NCBI GenBank assembly: GCA_008508345.1
Contig: QNGE01000124.1
Coordinates: forward strand, 313,697-377,696
DNA length: 64,000 nucleotides
Direction of reading: 5' to 3'
Origin: Paragonimus westermani
Lineage: Eukaryota; Platyhelminthes; Trematoda; Plagiorchiida; Troglotrematidae
Notes under the pieces: generated by a model
Seen by the model: the letters and a program-made list of their open reading frames with translations, nothing else
Told to the model about the DNA's origin: nothing
Databases searched by the model: none
Program-made: the position numbers and the translations under genes
Shown: positions 12,501 through 24,500 of the stretch, piece after piece
How positions within the stretch are numbered: position 1 is the stretch's first letter
Layout of the letters: each line of letters starts with the position of its first letter

Positions 12501-15500
12501 GTTGCGTAACTGGTTCACGAAAATACTTGATCATTCTGACATTGATAACAAGCCAGTCGACCCATTACGGTGCATTCTGTCTCACTCGATTAACCTGTAT
12601 AAGTGTGTTGCATTCGCTTGATGATGCAACACCACACGATCATGTGATAAATCAGGGAAATGACCTTGTGGCGGACGATTTTTCCATTATTCCGTTGTTG
12701 GTCTCATTCCTATCTTTCTGTTTTATGTGACAATCGTGAATTGTGAGCATCTGTTCCGCTGTGAACCCACGAGCAAAATTAAGCAGATATCACCTGCTAT
12801 GTGTGAGAGCTTATTTGTTTTGGAAACTAAGATGGGATGACTGGTGTTAGTACGAAGATAGCAAATCTGTCGATTATGCACGAAACTGAACGACGAGGTA
12901 GCTTTATGAAAAATGCTTTTATATTACTCGCTTTCACAACAACGTGGCGTAGACTGTCAATAGTGTAGTGAGAAAATGCTCGTTTATAGGCTAGCTTGTA
13001 CTATGGTCCTAAAAGGGATACTTTGGAGGTTTAGGATAATAACAGTAGGTGTTAGAATGGAACAGTTGAAAATCTCACATTGTTTTCAATAATGGTTGTC
13101 TGGCCACTTTCAGTGATTTATTCAGCACATTTGCACATTGAACTTCGGTTGTTCATGTGCGTATTTGCCCTTTTTTAAGTAGCAGAATGCTCCATTATAG
13201 TTTTCTGGCAGCGCAGGAATGTGAATTTTGATAACCACTAGACTACAACTGCATTATTGACGAACCATGGGATTCGATGGGGAAGCTAGAAAGACGATCC
13301 GGTACTTCTCCAGATAGCTATTCGTTACTTGTTATATTGTCAAGACACCGAGGGTCTATGTATGACTCGTCTTGAGGTAGCCCGCTGCTCACCTGACTGA
13401 CTTTGCCTTTACACCCAAGCGGACGACTTTCATGTCCTCTTTCAGTGTCAAGTAATTTTGGCTGATTCAATCTGACATAGCTTGTTGTAGTTCGATCGGA
13501 ACCAATTTGACCATACAGCCCGAAGTGTGCACTGCATACTCGTGCGGCATTGAAGCAGTTGCAATCCCTGGGTAAATGGCTGTCAGTTGAACGGTAACAC
13601 TGCAGTCATGCTGCCTCTCATTAATCGTGTTAACATAAGCAGAGATAGAGTGATCGCGGTTCGTCATACGTGCTTAGTCGCTCTTTGCGGTTTACTTATG
13701 TCACTCTACATGTGACTGGTACTCAAGTGGGAGTTGATTCGGTTGAAACACAACAAAAACATTATAGATATTCCCTACAGGTGAAAGGGTTTAATCGTTT
13801 AGGTGTGGTAATTTGATCGTGCCGACCGCGAGGTCAATGATTGGTCAACGGGGTTGCCTTATGAGAGCGTGATCTTTAGTGCAGGTCGCGGTACTCACCA
13901 TCATCATCATCATAACAGTCATGAGCCTGACCAAAGGTACTGTGGCTCGGACTGCCGCTCACCTCAACATTGACGTGGAATATCCTAGAAGGAAACGTTG
14001 CTAAGAAGGTCGACAAATATTAAAGAAGATTAAGCGGAAGAACTAGAAATGGTATGGATACAGGTACGCCGTTGACTACGACACATCGCCATCTCGGATA
14101 GCATATCTAACCAGCGGTTTGAGTGATCACGAGGACTCCATCGAGGCAGGCGATGCCTGCCCACTTTGCTCAATGGAGCAGTCAAGGTCTTCATATTTGG
14201 TGACCACGTTGTTGCCTGATCACCACGCCTCAGTATATAGTGCCCGGTACGGTAGACGCTCAGCCGGCATACGGAGCACGTGACCTAACCATCGCGAGCT
14301 GTGCAACGTAATTAGTTGACCAATTGATCGCGCATCCTGAACGTTCCGGAATACGTGCCGACGAACTGTCACATTGCTCACGCGATCAGTCCACTTAATG
14401 TGGGCTAATTGGCGGAGACAACGATGGTCAAACACAGCCAACCTGTTGATATCTTCCTTGTGAATGGGCCACGTTTCCGAACCACACAGCAAAATGGAAC
14501 GCACACAGGCGTTATATACCCTTCCCTTCAACGACAACCGAACGTCTTTTCGATGCCACAGATGACGCAGTTTGGCAAAGACAACTCGGTCCCAGTACTG
14601 CCAAGAGTATGTACTACTGATGAGCTCCAACAAGAGCGTAACCTGCGCCCATGTTTCGTTTAGAAAGGGGCTAGCTGAACTGTTTATTCCAATGTGAAGG
14701 CTGCAATCACCTATGTGATGTACAATTCTTGTGAGCTAGAATGGAGAGTTGCACGTGAATCGCTAGAGTATACCTGCACTTAGGATGACTATCGCTCCTT
14801 TCTTCCGCAGTAATCCCAACGGATTGCGACTTTTAGTTTCAGTAAGTTGACAGCGAGGTGACAAGCATTGAAACATACCACCTCGTCTGACGAGGAACGT
14901 TATCATAATCACTATTGTGGAGAAGCCTCGCACTCGAATGTGGTGGCTTTTGATGGTTACAGGTGTAGTCTTTCAGTGGCGTCTACTTTCTTTAGAAGTT
15001 GCCTGCCTTCCTGCAAAATGTTAGTCCTTACGAGAAGGGCAGTGGTGATAATTTCTCCCGCTGGCCACCAGTGGAGTGGTGGACGACTGATTTGACCTTG
15101 GATCTGATCAGAACTTCGCACGCCGTGGGCCCAACCCATGACCCGTGAATAAGTGTAGCACGTTAGTCTAATCACTTATCTACTAAACCACGGGGTCACG
15201 GAACAACTGTTTATCACTGTGGTGGTGGTCGTTACGGAAGCCTCTACCAACCACTTCCGAAGCCGCGGCTGATACTTGCTCGTTTGCAGGCTAACCACTG
15301 ACTGCTAGTCGATTTCTACTTATGAGAAGGGGGAGTGGAATAGCTAAGAGAAGAGCGTTGTACATGCCGACTGATATATACAAGTTTTCGTGGTTTTTAG
15401 TGCAATGAATTGTACACCTTCGTACCAGAACTGTTCGCTCATTCCGGTTAATGTATATTTTGTTTTCCTATGTTTTCTTATATTTTGCTTCTCTCAACTG

Positions 15501-18500
15501 AGCAGTTTTAACTTCGATCCATTCCTGTCGTTTTATCCGGTTGATTCAGCTTCTTCATTACACTGTTTAATGTCTACTACTTTTTCCGACCTAGTTCTCT
15601 CAATCTAGATTCCAGGAGTTTCCCTAGACCTTACTCAACGTACACATCAAATCCCAATGCCAATGAACAATATGACTGATAACAGGACCATCGGAGCATC
15701 ATGTGTAGTTTTCTTTCCAACTTATATATCAGTCTTCACTCATTTTTTAAAAACTATTTTTCAGACTTCGAAAGCGATGAAGACACCGATCAATTGTTGA
15801 ACAGACAATACCAAACGGACAAAGCGATATACATTCCAGAACTCAAAGAAGAGGCACACCTAAAGGTAGGTGTTCGATCTTAAACTGAGCATATCTGGAA
15901 TTGTGTTGTTCACCAACATCACAAATCTGCCTGCATAACCTGGTACTTCGAACCACCGCCTGGGTTGGTTTATGATTACGCGTACCTTACGACAAACCCA
16001 CACAGTAGCTTCCGGTACTTTTGCTTCATTCCTCGTATCGGACTAGTGGAGGCTATCGTGAGTCATGACATCGTGGAGGTATTTGTAATCCATTTGTCTC
16101 TAATGTGCTATTGAAAAAAAGATCCTGCAAAAATAGATGCGACAAAGCCACCGGACTATTTTCCACAGTAACATCCGTTTCCATTTTTCTATTTCTAAAC
16201 GTCCATGTGGCATTTCAGTATGATGCTGACAAATGAACCAAGGGAAAGTGAATTACTATCATTCCTTCATCACTTTTAGAAATACTCTAATTCCACATTA
16301 GCTCGTAGCGTGTTCACATAAGTGTAGGGTAGGTAGGTGTCAAAACTTCCTAATCAGACTTGTATTAAGATTAGCTGATCAACTTAGTAACTATCCTGCG
16401 AGGAAGGAATCCTACCTTCTTACAATGGAATGTATGTACTGAGGCTTCGTTTCGCTACAGAGTAACCTTTCTGCAAACGTTTTCTCTGGTAAAACGGCAG
16501 TAAAAAGCTTGAACGTGTATTGACGTATGCGCGCCCACTCTGTTCATCATCAGGTTTAATCAGTTCATTCAAACCCGCCGTTGAAAGTACGCCTCAAACC
16601 ATCACGAGTCGTTGTTTGTTAGTCTTCTTGCTAAGCCGCGCTTCGTTCTTCCAAACCAACACTGTTATGTATTGAGACAATCCAGGTTGTCATTCTTCTA
16701 GTTACTGAAGTTTGTCTGCTTCAAACTGGGTACGGTGTGTCCAGCCGGTCTATAAGACACCGAATGTGTCCGTGCTCTATGTAAACAGATCTCCCCTTCC
16801 TCGACAAGTCGGCCAAGACCAGTCTCAGTTTCTCGTGTAGTTCCTATGAATCGCACATGATAGCCAGTTAAAGTGAGAATGTGCTCTACCACGAACAAAA
16901 CGGATGAGTACTTTTCGTTTGTGTGAATCAGTCAGGTCGCCGATCCTGAGGTAACGACTGTGATAATAAATTGTGCTCAGCTTGTTTCGGTCCACACCTC
17001 GAATATTTCTAAGCGGGGCGTAAACGCTTAATTTGGATTTTTTCATTCATTCTGATAGTCCATGATTTGAGGCATCGTTTGTTATAGCAATATTCTGTTT
17101 GCTCTCAAAATACGTAGCAAAAATTCTCATTTGCTTAAAGAACTCAGGGAGAGCATGTTTTCGACAACTTATCGGGGGGGGCAGTGCATTTACGAAGGAC
17201 ATTAAAGAGGATCTAAAATGTCATCCAGTTGTTCAGAGTCAACGCCACAACAATCACATTTTTCAGTGCACGTAAAAATGTCATCACCAGCTGATCTGGA
17301 CACAGGATGGACTTGCGACATGTGACTGGAGTGTGCGTGTGCGGGTGAATAAGGAGTAGGAACTACACAAGGTAGGGGGACCTGCTAGATCTGGATGAAT
17401 TGTTCTTGGTCAAAGCACTCGTTTGTATAACCGAGTTGCGATCAGTTCAACCGTGACTGTTATCCACTGTCTGACAACCTTGGACTTATTGATTGGAACC
17501 CTTTGTACGTCCCGAAATGTTTTCGACACGTCTACTTGGTGGTTGCTCACATCAGGATGTAGCACGACTACGCTAGTGATTGTTATTGTAACTGCGATTC
17601 TGTCCCAGACTGGGTGATGCTGTTTTATCGGTTTAAACAAGCGAGACAAAAACCAATACCAAACTGAAGGAGTTAGTATACTTCCTCGTCCACATTTCTC
17701 AATATTACACACTCAGCCTTAGAGGCCCATCAGGGCGTCAGTACATGTTCACATCAACGAATTGAAGTGCTTCGTACGGCTCCAGTTCAGCGGTGACCTA
17801 TATGGAATAGTGTGCTTGATTGAACAGACCGAGGCCACTTTGAGCGCTCATATCGATTGGTACATAACAGAAATATCGTCCACATTGCCGGTAAAGACGT
17901 AATGCTTGAATGCTTGTGCACAATTACTTACTTTCCAACTCCCATGAAAATCCCAGCTAGCGTCGGACCCTAAGATGTTTCATTAACATGATTCCCATAA
18001 CGGGAAGCTCCATAACTGTGAGAGAAGTTCGTTGCTGCATAGAATGATTTACCAGAGACTTAACCACATGAGATTTACTGTGTTCACAACGAGTTGCGGA
18101 CATCATCACATCAACCCTGTAGCGCAGTGGTTTATGACTACCGAGGTTAACAAACATGCAACCAGTTGCTGTCTCCAGACCGCGCGACCAAACCACTTCA
18201 TAGATTTCCAAGTGTCTTCTCAAATGTGAGTTTATTTCGATATGGGTAAACAATCTCACTTGTACACATCACTTTGAAAGACTTGGCAACTGAAATGATG
18301 CCACAAAATATGGAATTATCACACAATGCTTTTGACTTCTCTGTTTCCTCTTGCAACAATGTATGCAGTGAATCGCTGTCACCTAAAACTTCAGTAACTT
18401 GAAAACTCCATTGTATCACCTGACTCACTCACACTGCCTTGAAGCCTGGGTGACCCATTTTAGAACTCTGGGGACTTTAGCCAGCTAAACTGTTGCAAAG

Positions 18501-21500
18501 TTGTTCAGTCCTTATTCAGGTCGCCGTCTTTAGAAACAGCTAACGAACCCCTTATTATCGTTGATCCGTTCGAACTACTGACACTCTGTAAGGGTTAAAA
18601 CAGTTTGTTTCGCCATTTTCCGTCTTTCCAGAGCTGCACAACTAACAGTGTTCACGATCATTAAAAGGTAACACAGTTGCACTTACTGCACAGTCGCTTA
18701 CTTGAGAGTATTGGTTTTGTTGTTAAACATCACTCACATTTGATCGCAGCCTTCTCATTCAGATAGACTTTCCAGTCAGCCTCTTTCGAAAAGAAGCACT
18801 AGACTCGAGTTTCGCTCTCATTAGAGCTCATCAGTAGTGCATATATGGTTACCACGGCCGGGATTTGAACTCCGGCCATTCCAATTATGAGGCAACCGTG
18901 TTGACCATTGCCCCATTGACCTCACATTAGGCACGACCGAATTATCAAATCTGAACGTCCAACCACTTTCGCTTGTTACAGCGAAACTCGAGTTTAGTGC
19001 TTCTTTTCGAAAGAGGCTGGCTGGAAAGTCTATCCGAATGTGAAGGCTGCGATCAAATGTGAGTGGTGTTCAACTTGAAAATAAACCAAAATCTCTGACT
19101 ACTCATCAATATTGGTTTTCTTGTTGTCTACCTTCATGTCAGTCAGTGATGCAGCTCCAGATTTTACTGACTGCTACTTTAAATGCCTTTGTCTTGACTA
19201 AAATTGTCTCTCACTGTTCAGCTCCCACGCGCCCAGTGTCACAGGATAGTACACAATTTTCCAACTGCCTATTTTGATACCGTAGTTAATTGCTTTTCGG
19301 TTGATTTATCTCGACCCTCTTCTTACGGCTCCTTAGCACAAGTTTTCATTCTAGCCCTATTTATTATTCACCCAGCAGAAATATTCAGGTATTGATTGCT
19401 TAATGTTTGTTGTTCACAGACCGGACGCCATAATCGTGTACGCGAAGGTGAGTGTTCATCATGGGCGGTAGGTTGCTACGTGAAACAAATTCCCATGCTT
19501 TTGTTACTCATTTGTCTCCATTAGAGTCGTTTTGTTGTTTTGTTCTATGCTTTTGTTCGTTGGCAGAATCTGCATACCACATTTGATGAGATCGTTGGCA
19601 CGCGTGTGCATGTAAATTTGCCTTTATTGATCATTTATGTGCCAGTTGATGTCTGTTTATTAGTTTCCTCACATGACTGCGTATGTTATTTTACCATTAC
19701 GCACAACTGAACGACATTGTGTTACCACGTGCCAAGTTTCATCAAGAACTATGGATCCGGTCCACGTCTAATCAGCTAGAGGCAAGCCAGCGTCACTATT
19801 TGCTTGTTAGGTCCGTAAGAAGATTGCTTTGCAAACCATTTTCAGTTATTTTTGTCAAACGTTTTCACTTACATAATGTACCGACGAGTTGTGTTACCAG
19901 CTTGCACGAGACACATTTATAGTTAGACTTATTAAGCGACAGGTTTACCCGTAGGCTTTTGAAGGAAATGAGGATTTTAGTGGGCGTGAGTGCGTTTCAC
20001 ACAGTTGCTACCGAATTCCCTCTTTTCCCTATCGGGTGCCGCACAATCGTCTGCACTGATTTAACGTGCGCAGACATAGGTGTTTGGACTCAAATCTTTT
20101 AGAATACACCCGTTATTACCAGCAGAAACTAATACTGTTAGGTTGTTGAGAGTTACAGAAAAGAGCGGTTTACAAAGTTGACTTGGGAGTTCTGTGGATA
20201 CATGATGTAGACCATCTGTTTCAACCGTAGGTTCGGCTCTCGGTCGACTGGTACCTTACAACCAAAGCCTTTGTTAGAAATGATTTTAACAGATGTGTAC
20301 ATTGTTACCCTCTGTCTGTTGTACAACTACCTCTTCAACTTGTTACCTACGAAGAAGGCAAAAATTGCTCCATAACATTTCATTACTGGTTGGTTGAAGA
20401 TAGCTTTCTATCTATAGATACGCAAGTAGGGAAACATTAGCGTAGAAAGTTAACCATTTAACCTCAACATTCGACGGATTAAGGTCTGACGCTTGATCGC
20501 AAACGCGAGCCAAGTTGCGACCGTGTAATGTGATGAAATGTGTGTGTGAGAGGAGCTCACAGGTCTGTCGATTGACTGGAAACGTTTTTATCGAGTCCAC
20601 CTCAATAATGTTCATCCTTAACCAGCTAGATTTGCTGTTGTTTCCAAAGGGGTTCGTTTCCGGTTTTTACTTTGGTGATCAGAAAATACTACTACGGAAT
20701 CGCCACTATTGTTAAGGTTCCAGTAGATCAAAATAAGTACTTCCAGAATCGCTTTCGCACCAGTTCATAGAGGATTTATATCATACGGTTCACTCATCCA
20801 ACGAAACTAGCGTCTTCTCCGTTATCTTGTTAGAGTTGATGAATATTCTGACTCAGCACTGTGAGCCATCCGTGAAATTACGACAATCCGTCTGGCCAGG
20901 CAATAAGACTCATCAGAACACTACCTTATGGATATCATTCTAACTTACATCCCTGTTAGGGAATCCATTTTTTCCGTCCTTCCTCGGGAAAACCATTATC
21001 AAATCAGAGTGAGTGGAAATACGGTGTACACTCGCAAAGTGACCGCTTTTTTTACCCGCTCGACCTTTATTCCGCTATGCTCATTAGTGGTTTAATGATA
21101 TCGACTACTATTTTCAGTAGCTGTCCTTCGGCTTTCTGGTATGAGAACGTTTGTAGGTCGTTGTGTATCATATAAATACCTTGTAATTTTCTCCTTGTAC
21201 ACGTTGTTGAAACAAAACAAAGTTACATTTTGCACCCGTCTTTTGGTTTGTCTTCGGAGCAGTTAACGGAGGCGGTCGCCTTGTTGTGTCCGCAAAAGAC
21301 GCTTGGCCAGCAAGTTGGTTTATTGCGCAAACTTCCGTACAGGTCATGTCAAAAACTAAACCACAAACGCATACACTCATTTGCACGACAGACATGCATT
21401 CACATACATTGAGTGACAGACAGTACGCTGTCATTCGCCTTGGTGAAATTTCTTATATAGCATGTACACCCTGTTCCGATCGTCTCTTCTTGTCCGTCGT

Positions 21501-24500
21501 GTTCGGAGCCTGTCCTTTTGTTCCTGAATGTCGCCTGCGGGTAATACACTACTTGTGAGTAGTGTACTACTCAACCAAACTGCCTGGTATACAACAGCCT
21601 TACTCTCGGTGGCAGGATTTCTCATGTTAGTTGTTACGAAAAGGACGGTCCGATTTCTCTCACGCACATTACTATACTGTGGACGAACGAACTTATTCTT
21701 TTGGGAGTTTACCACACCCCCAGTGGTTCATTTGTCATCATCTACTGCTGATAATGTGTAGACGGCTCTGATCGTTAGGTCTTAGACGTTTAAATGTGCT
21801 CCATCTCATTTGCTTTGCTTAACGCTTTGGATTTATTGTTCCCGTTTATTTTTTTTGTTCTGCCTTTGTATACGTGTGTTGTTAAGGCTTGTTTAACAAT
21901 ATAACGTCAACATCTGTTGCCGATGATTTTGCGTTACTTACCTGAACGGCCACAAGTTTGACAGGGTAGCGCTGCGGTTTACTTCATTTTTACCGGGGGA
22001 CATTCCAAAAGAAATTTGCTTTTAAAATAAATCAAAAGAGCCACTAATACTGCAGATGCATATAGATCATTGACTGTGACAATCCACCTCATTGGACACC
22101 TTTTCCAGTCCGCCGTGTGTCTGACTACGGAGTCCCCAGTTCAGCAAGCCTCTCTGTCTGCTTTTAGTCAACAGATCACACGAGGTCCTCGTTATTCCTG
22201 ACCGTGTCCTTGTTTGACTACCTCATAGTTTTATCCGTCTTCCTGTGGTGACGATGACTGGTGTCCGGTGCTGTAACCGCTCATTTGACGTACCGCATTA
22301 TCGGCTCAATCAGCGCAAGACGCGTTTGTTGTATTCGACCTGTTGGTTGTCACCCGTGGTTTTCAGGAAGATGCGCTGGCCAACAGTCAAGTTCTTCACG
22401 TGACTGTATCATCTAAAGCAAGCTAACTGACTCAGACAAGACAGCGTTAGTCGAGTGAATCGGTGGTAGAATAGTCTGGGCTTGGAAACCACCATCTATG
22501 CAAATACGATGTTTCAAAGCCAGTGTCTTAGAGCACCACTATGTTTTGAACAAATTGTATTGTTTGCTGTTCTGTGTACCTCGGTGGCCTTCATCATTTC
22601 TGTTGCAACCTGAACCACCTTCATAAAGAAGCAGAGGTCACGAATAGTAATGTTTTTATTCCCGACCGCATTATTCATAAGCATGTGGTTGTTCACATCT
22701 CCGGCTCTTGTGCTACGAGAAGAAGAATCCTCATGCATTCCTATACCGGTCCATTGTACTGTTACATCTTACTAAAACTGGCCCACTCTGAATTATTGCC
22801 TAATGTTGTGTAATCGAGAGTTTACGTCCTTTGTGTATGTGGACCAATTCCGCAGTGCAGTAAATAGCGCCTGTGTAGGCAGATCACGCACATCGATTAC
22901 AGGCACACATGCCCCGTGCGAAGGGGATTCAGCATACATGACTGAGAAATTTATAAATGGCCCTGGAAACAGTGTGGCAGCTCGCTTCCGCTTGATGTGA
23001 ACGAAGCACCATCAACTGCTTTCCCTTCAGCTCATGTTCTCTCTGAAAGTGAACATGGCCGCTACACATGCTGCTCAGTGTGAACAGCCCCTTGGTCAGA
23101 GCTACCTTTTCCAAGGCGTAACAACAGCATGAAAAATTTACAAGATCTAAGGTATTGAAAGCCGGTGTGTCCTGGTTTCTCACACACCTTACTTTGCTTG
23201 CTGTACTGTGTCGTTTGTGTGATGAATACGAATAGGCTATGCTAGCCATCTCTTGAAAATATTATTGTTACTGGGACTAATAACCGTTCTGTTGGTAGTC
23301 CTCAATCTTACTGCTGATTTACCTTAGGCTTTTTATCAAAGGAAGAGTTTGCTGATTGTTGTAGCTCTTGCGACGCTTGCGTGCACCAGTTTACAACACG
23401 ACCGATCACGCCGTTCAGAAAGTGCCTGTCTCCGGCCGCCAGTACCTGGCCTTGAAGCATCCGGCTATGTGCCTCGTTGACTCCGTTTCAGTGTGTGTTA
23501 GTTTCGTTCGGATAGTTCTGCTTGACACTATTCGCTGTTAAATTTCTGTACCTACTTCCATGTGTGATTCGATGCAACGAATTGTGCCGAGAACTGTTTC
23601 TGATCCCTGTTTCGTAACCAAATTGGTTCACTCGGAGCCAACCTCGGTATCAACCGTGAACTTTGTGACGCATGTTTTTGTAGCACTAGTGCAATCACAA
23701 ACTTGGTGGACGATCGATAACCAAACGGTACACAGAGGCATCAGTAAATCCGTTACTCCGGTTGTCCAGGTTAAGTGTGGTAGTGTTATGAGAGCGTTGG
23801 GTTTAGATGAGACCTAATTACGAAAAATCTGGGCTTCTGCTGGTTTAGAACCAGCGACAGAAATAGCATGCCTACACGCGGCAGGCGCTCTACCAACTGA
23901 GCTACGAAACCACGCTGGCAGCTCAAGAATTTCCTGCTCGGATTCTCATGTGGAATCCACTAATGCGTTAGAATTGGTCAGGATGCCCCAGCGCATGACG
24001 TGACAAGGGCCAAACGAAAAGGTGGGCCTGGCCAGACACGTGTTTAGAGTAAGCTTGCTGTGCAGATACATGCACGTCGATTGCTACTACGCGTCCAGCG
24101 TTGGGACAGTAACCGCTTTTTTTTGTTCGTACACGGTTGAAATTGACTTGAATTGGAACTGTCACCTTCGGACTTCACAACACAGTGGCAAACATAAGTG
24201 AGCACTTTGGAGTGGTAATCACTGCAGTAATCCAAGGACTAGTCATTGAGTACCGCATGTTTTTTAGTTAACCACACAGCGCTTTTAAAAATTGATTGCT
24301 ATGATATAGTGGCCCTTGTGAGGATGGGCACTACAAATAACTCATGAGGCAGATAATTCATTCAAGGCCACCACTGATCGCTTGTTATCACATGCCGAGC
24401 AAAGTCGTGAGCACATACGTGAATGTGGTTAACACGGACATTAATGGCACCTTGTTAACACATCAATCTGAGTTACAGTCCCCTCATGTACGCTGTTTTT

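Noticed and set aside
19566..19610. Alternative exon after TTGGCAG in the exon c-d intron
   Set aside because: In the phase required by exon c it meets TGA after six codons.
23824..23914. Functional tRNA gene
   Set aside because: The D and T arms fold, but the anticodon arm does not give a 5-bp stem with a 7-base loop and the variable region is too long; diverged copies elsewhere show it is a SINE head.
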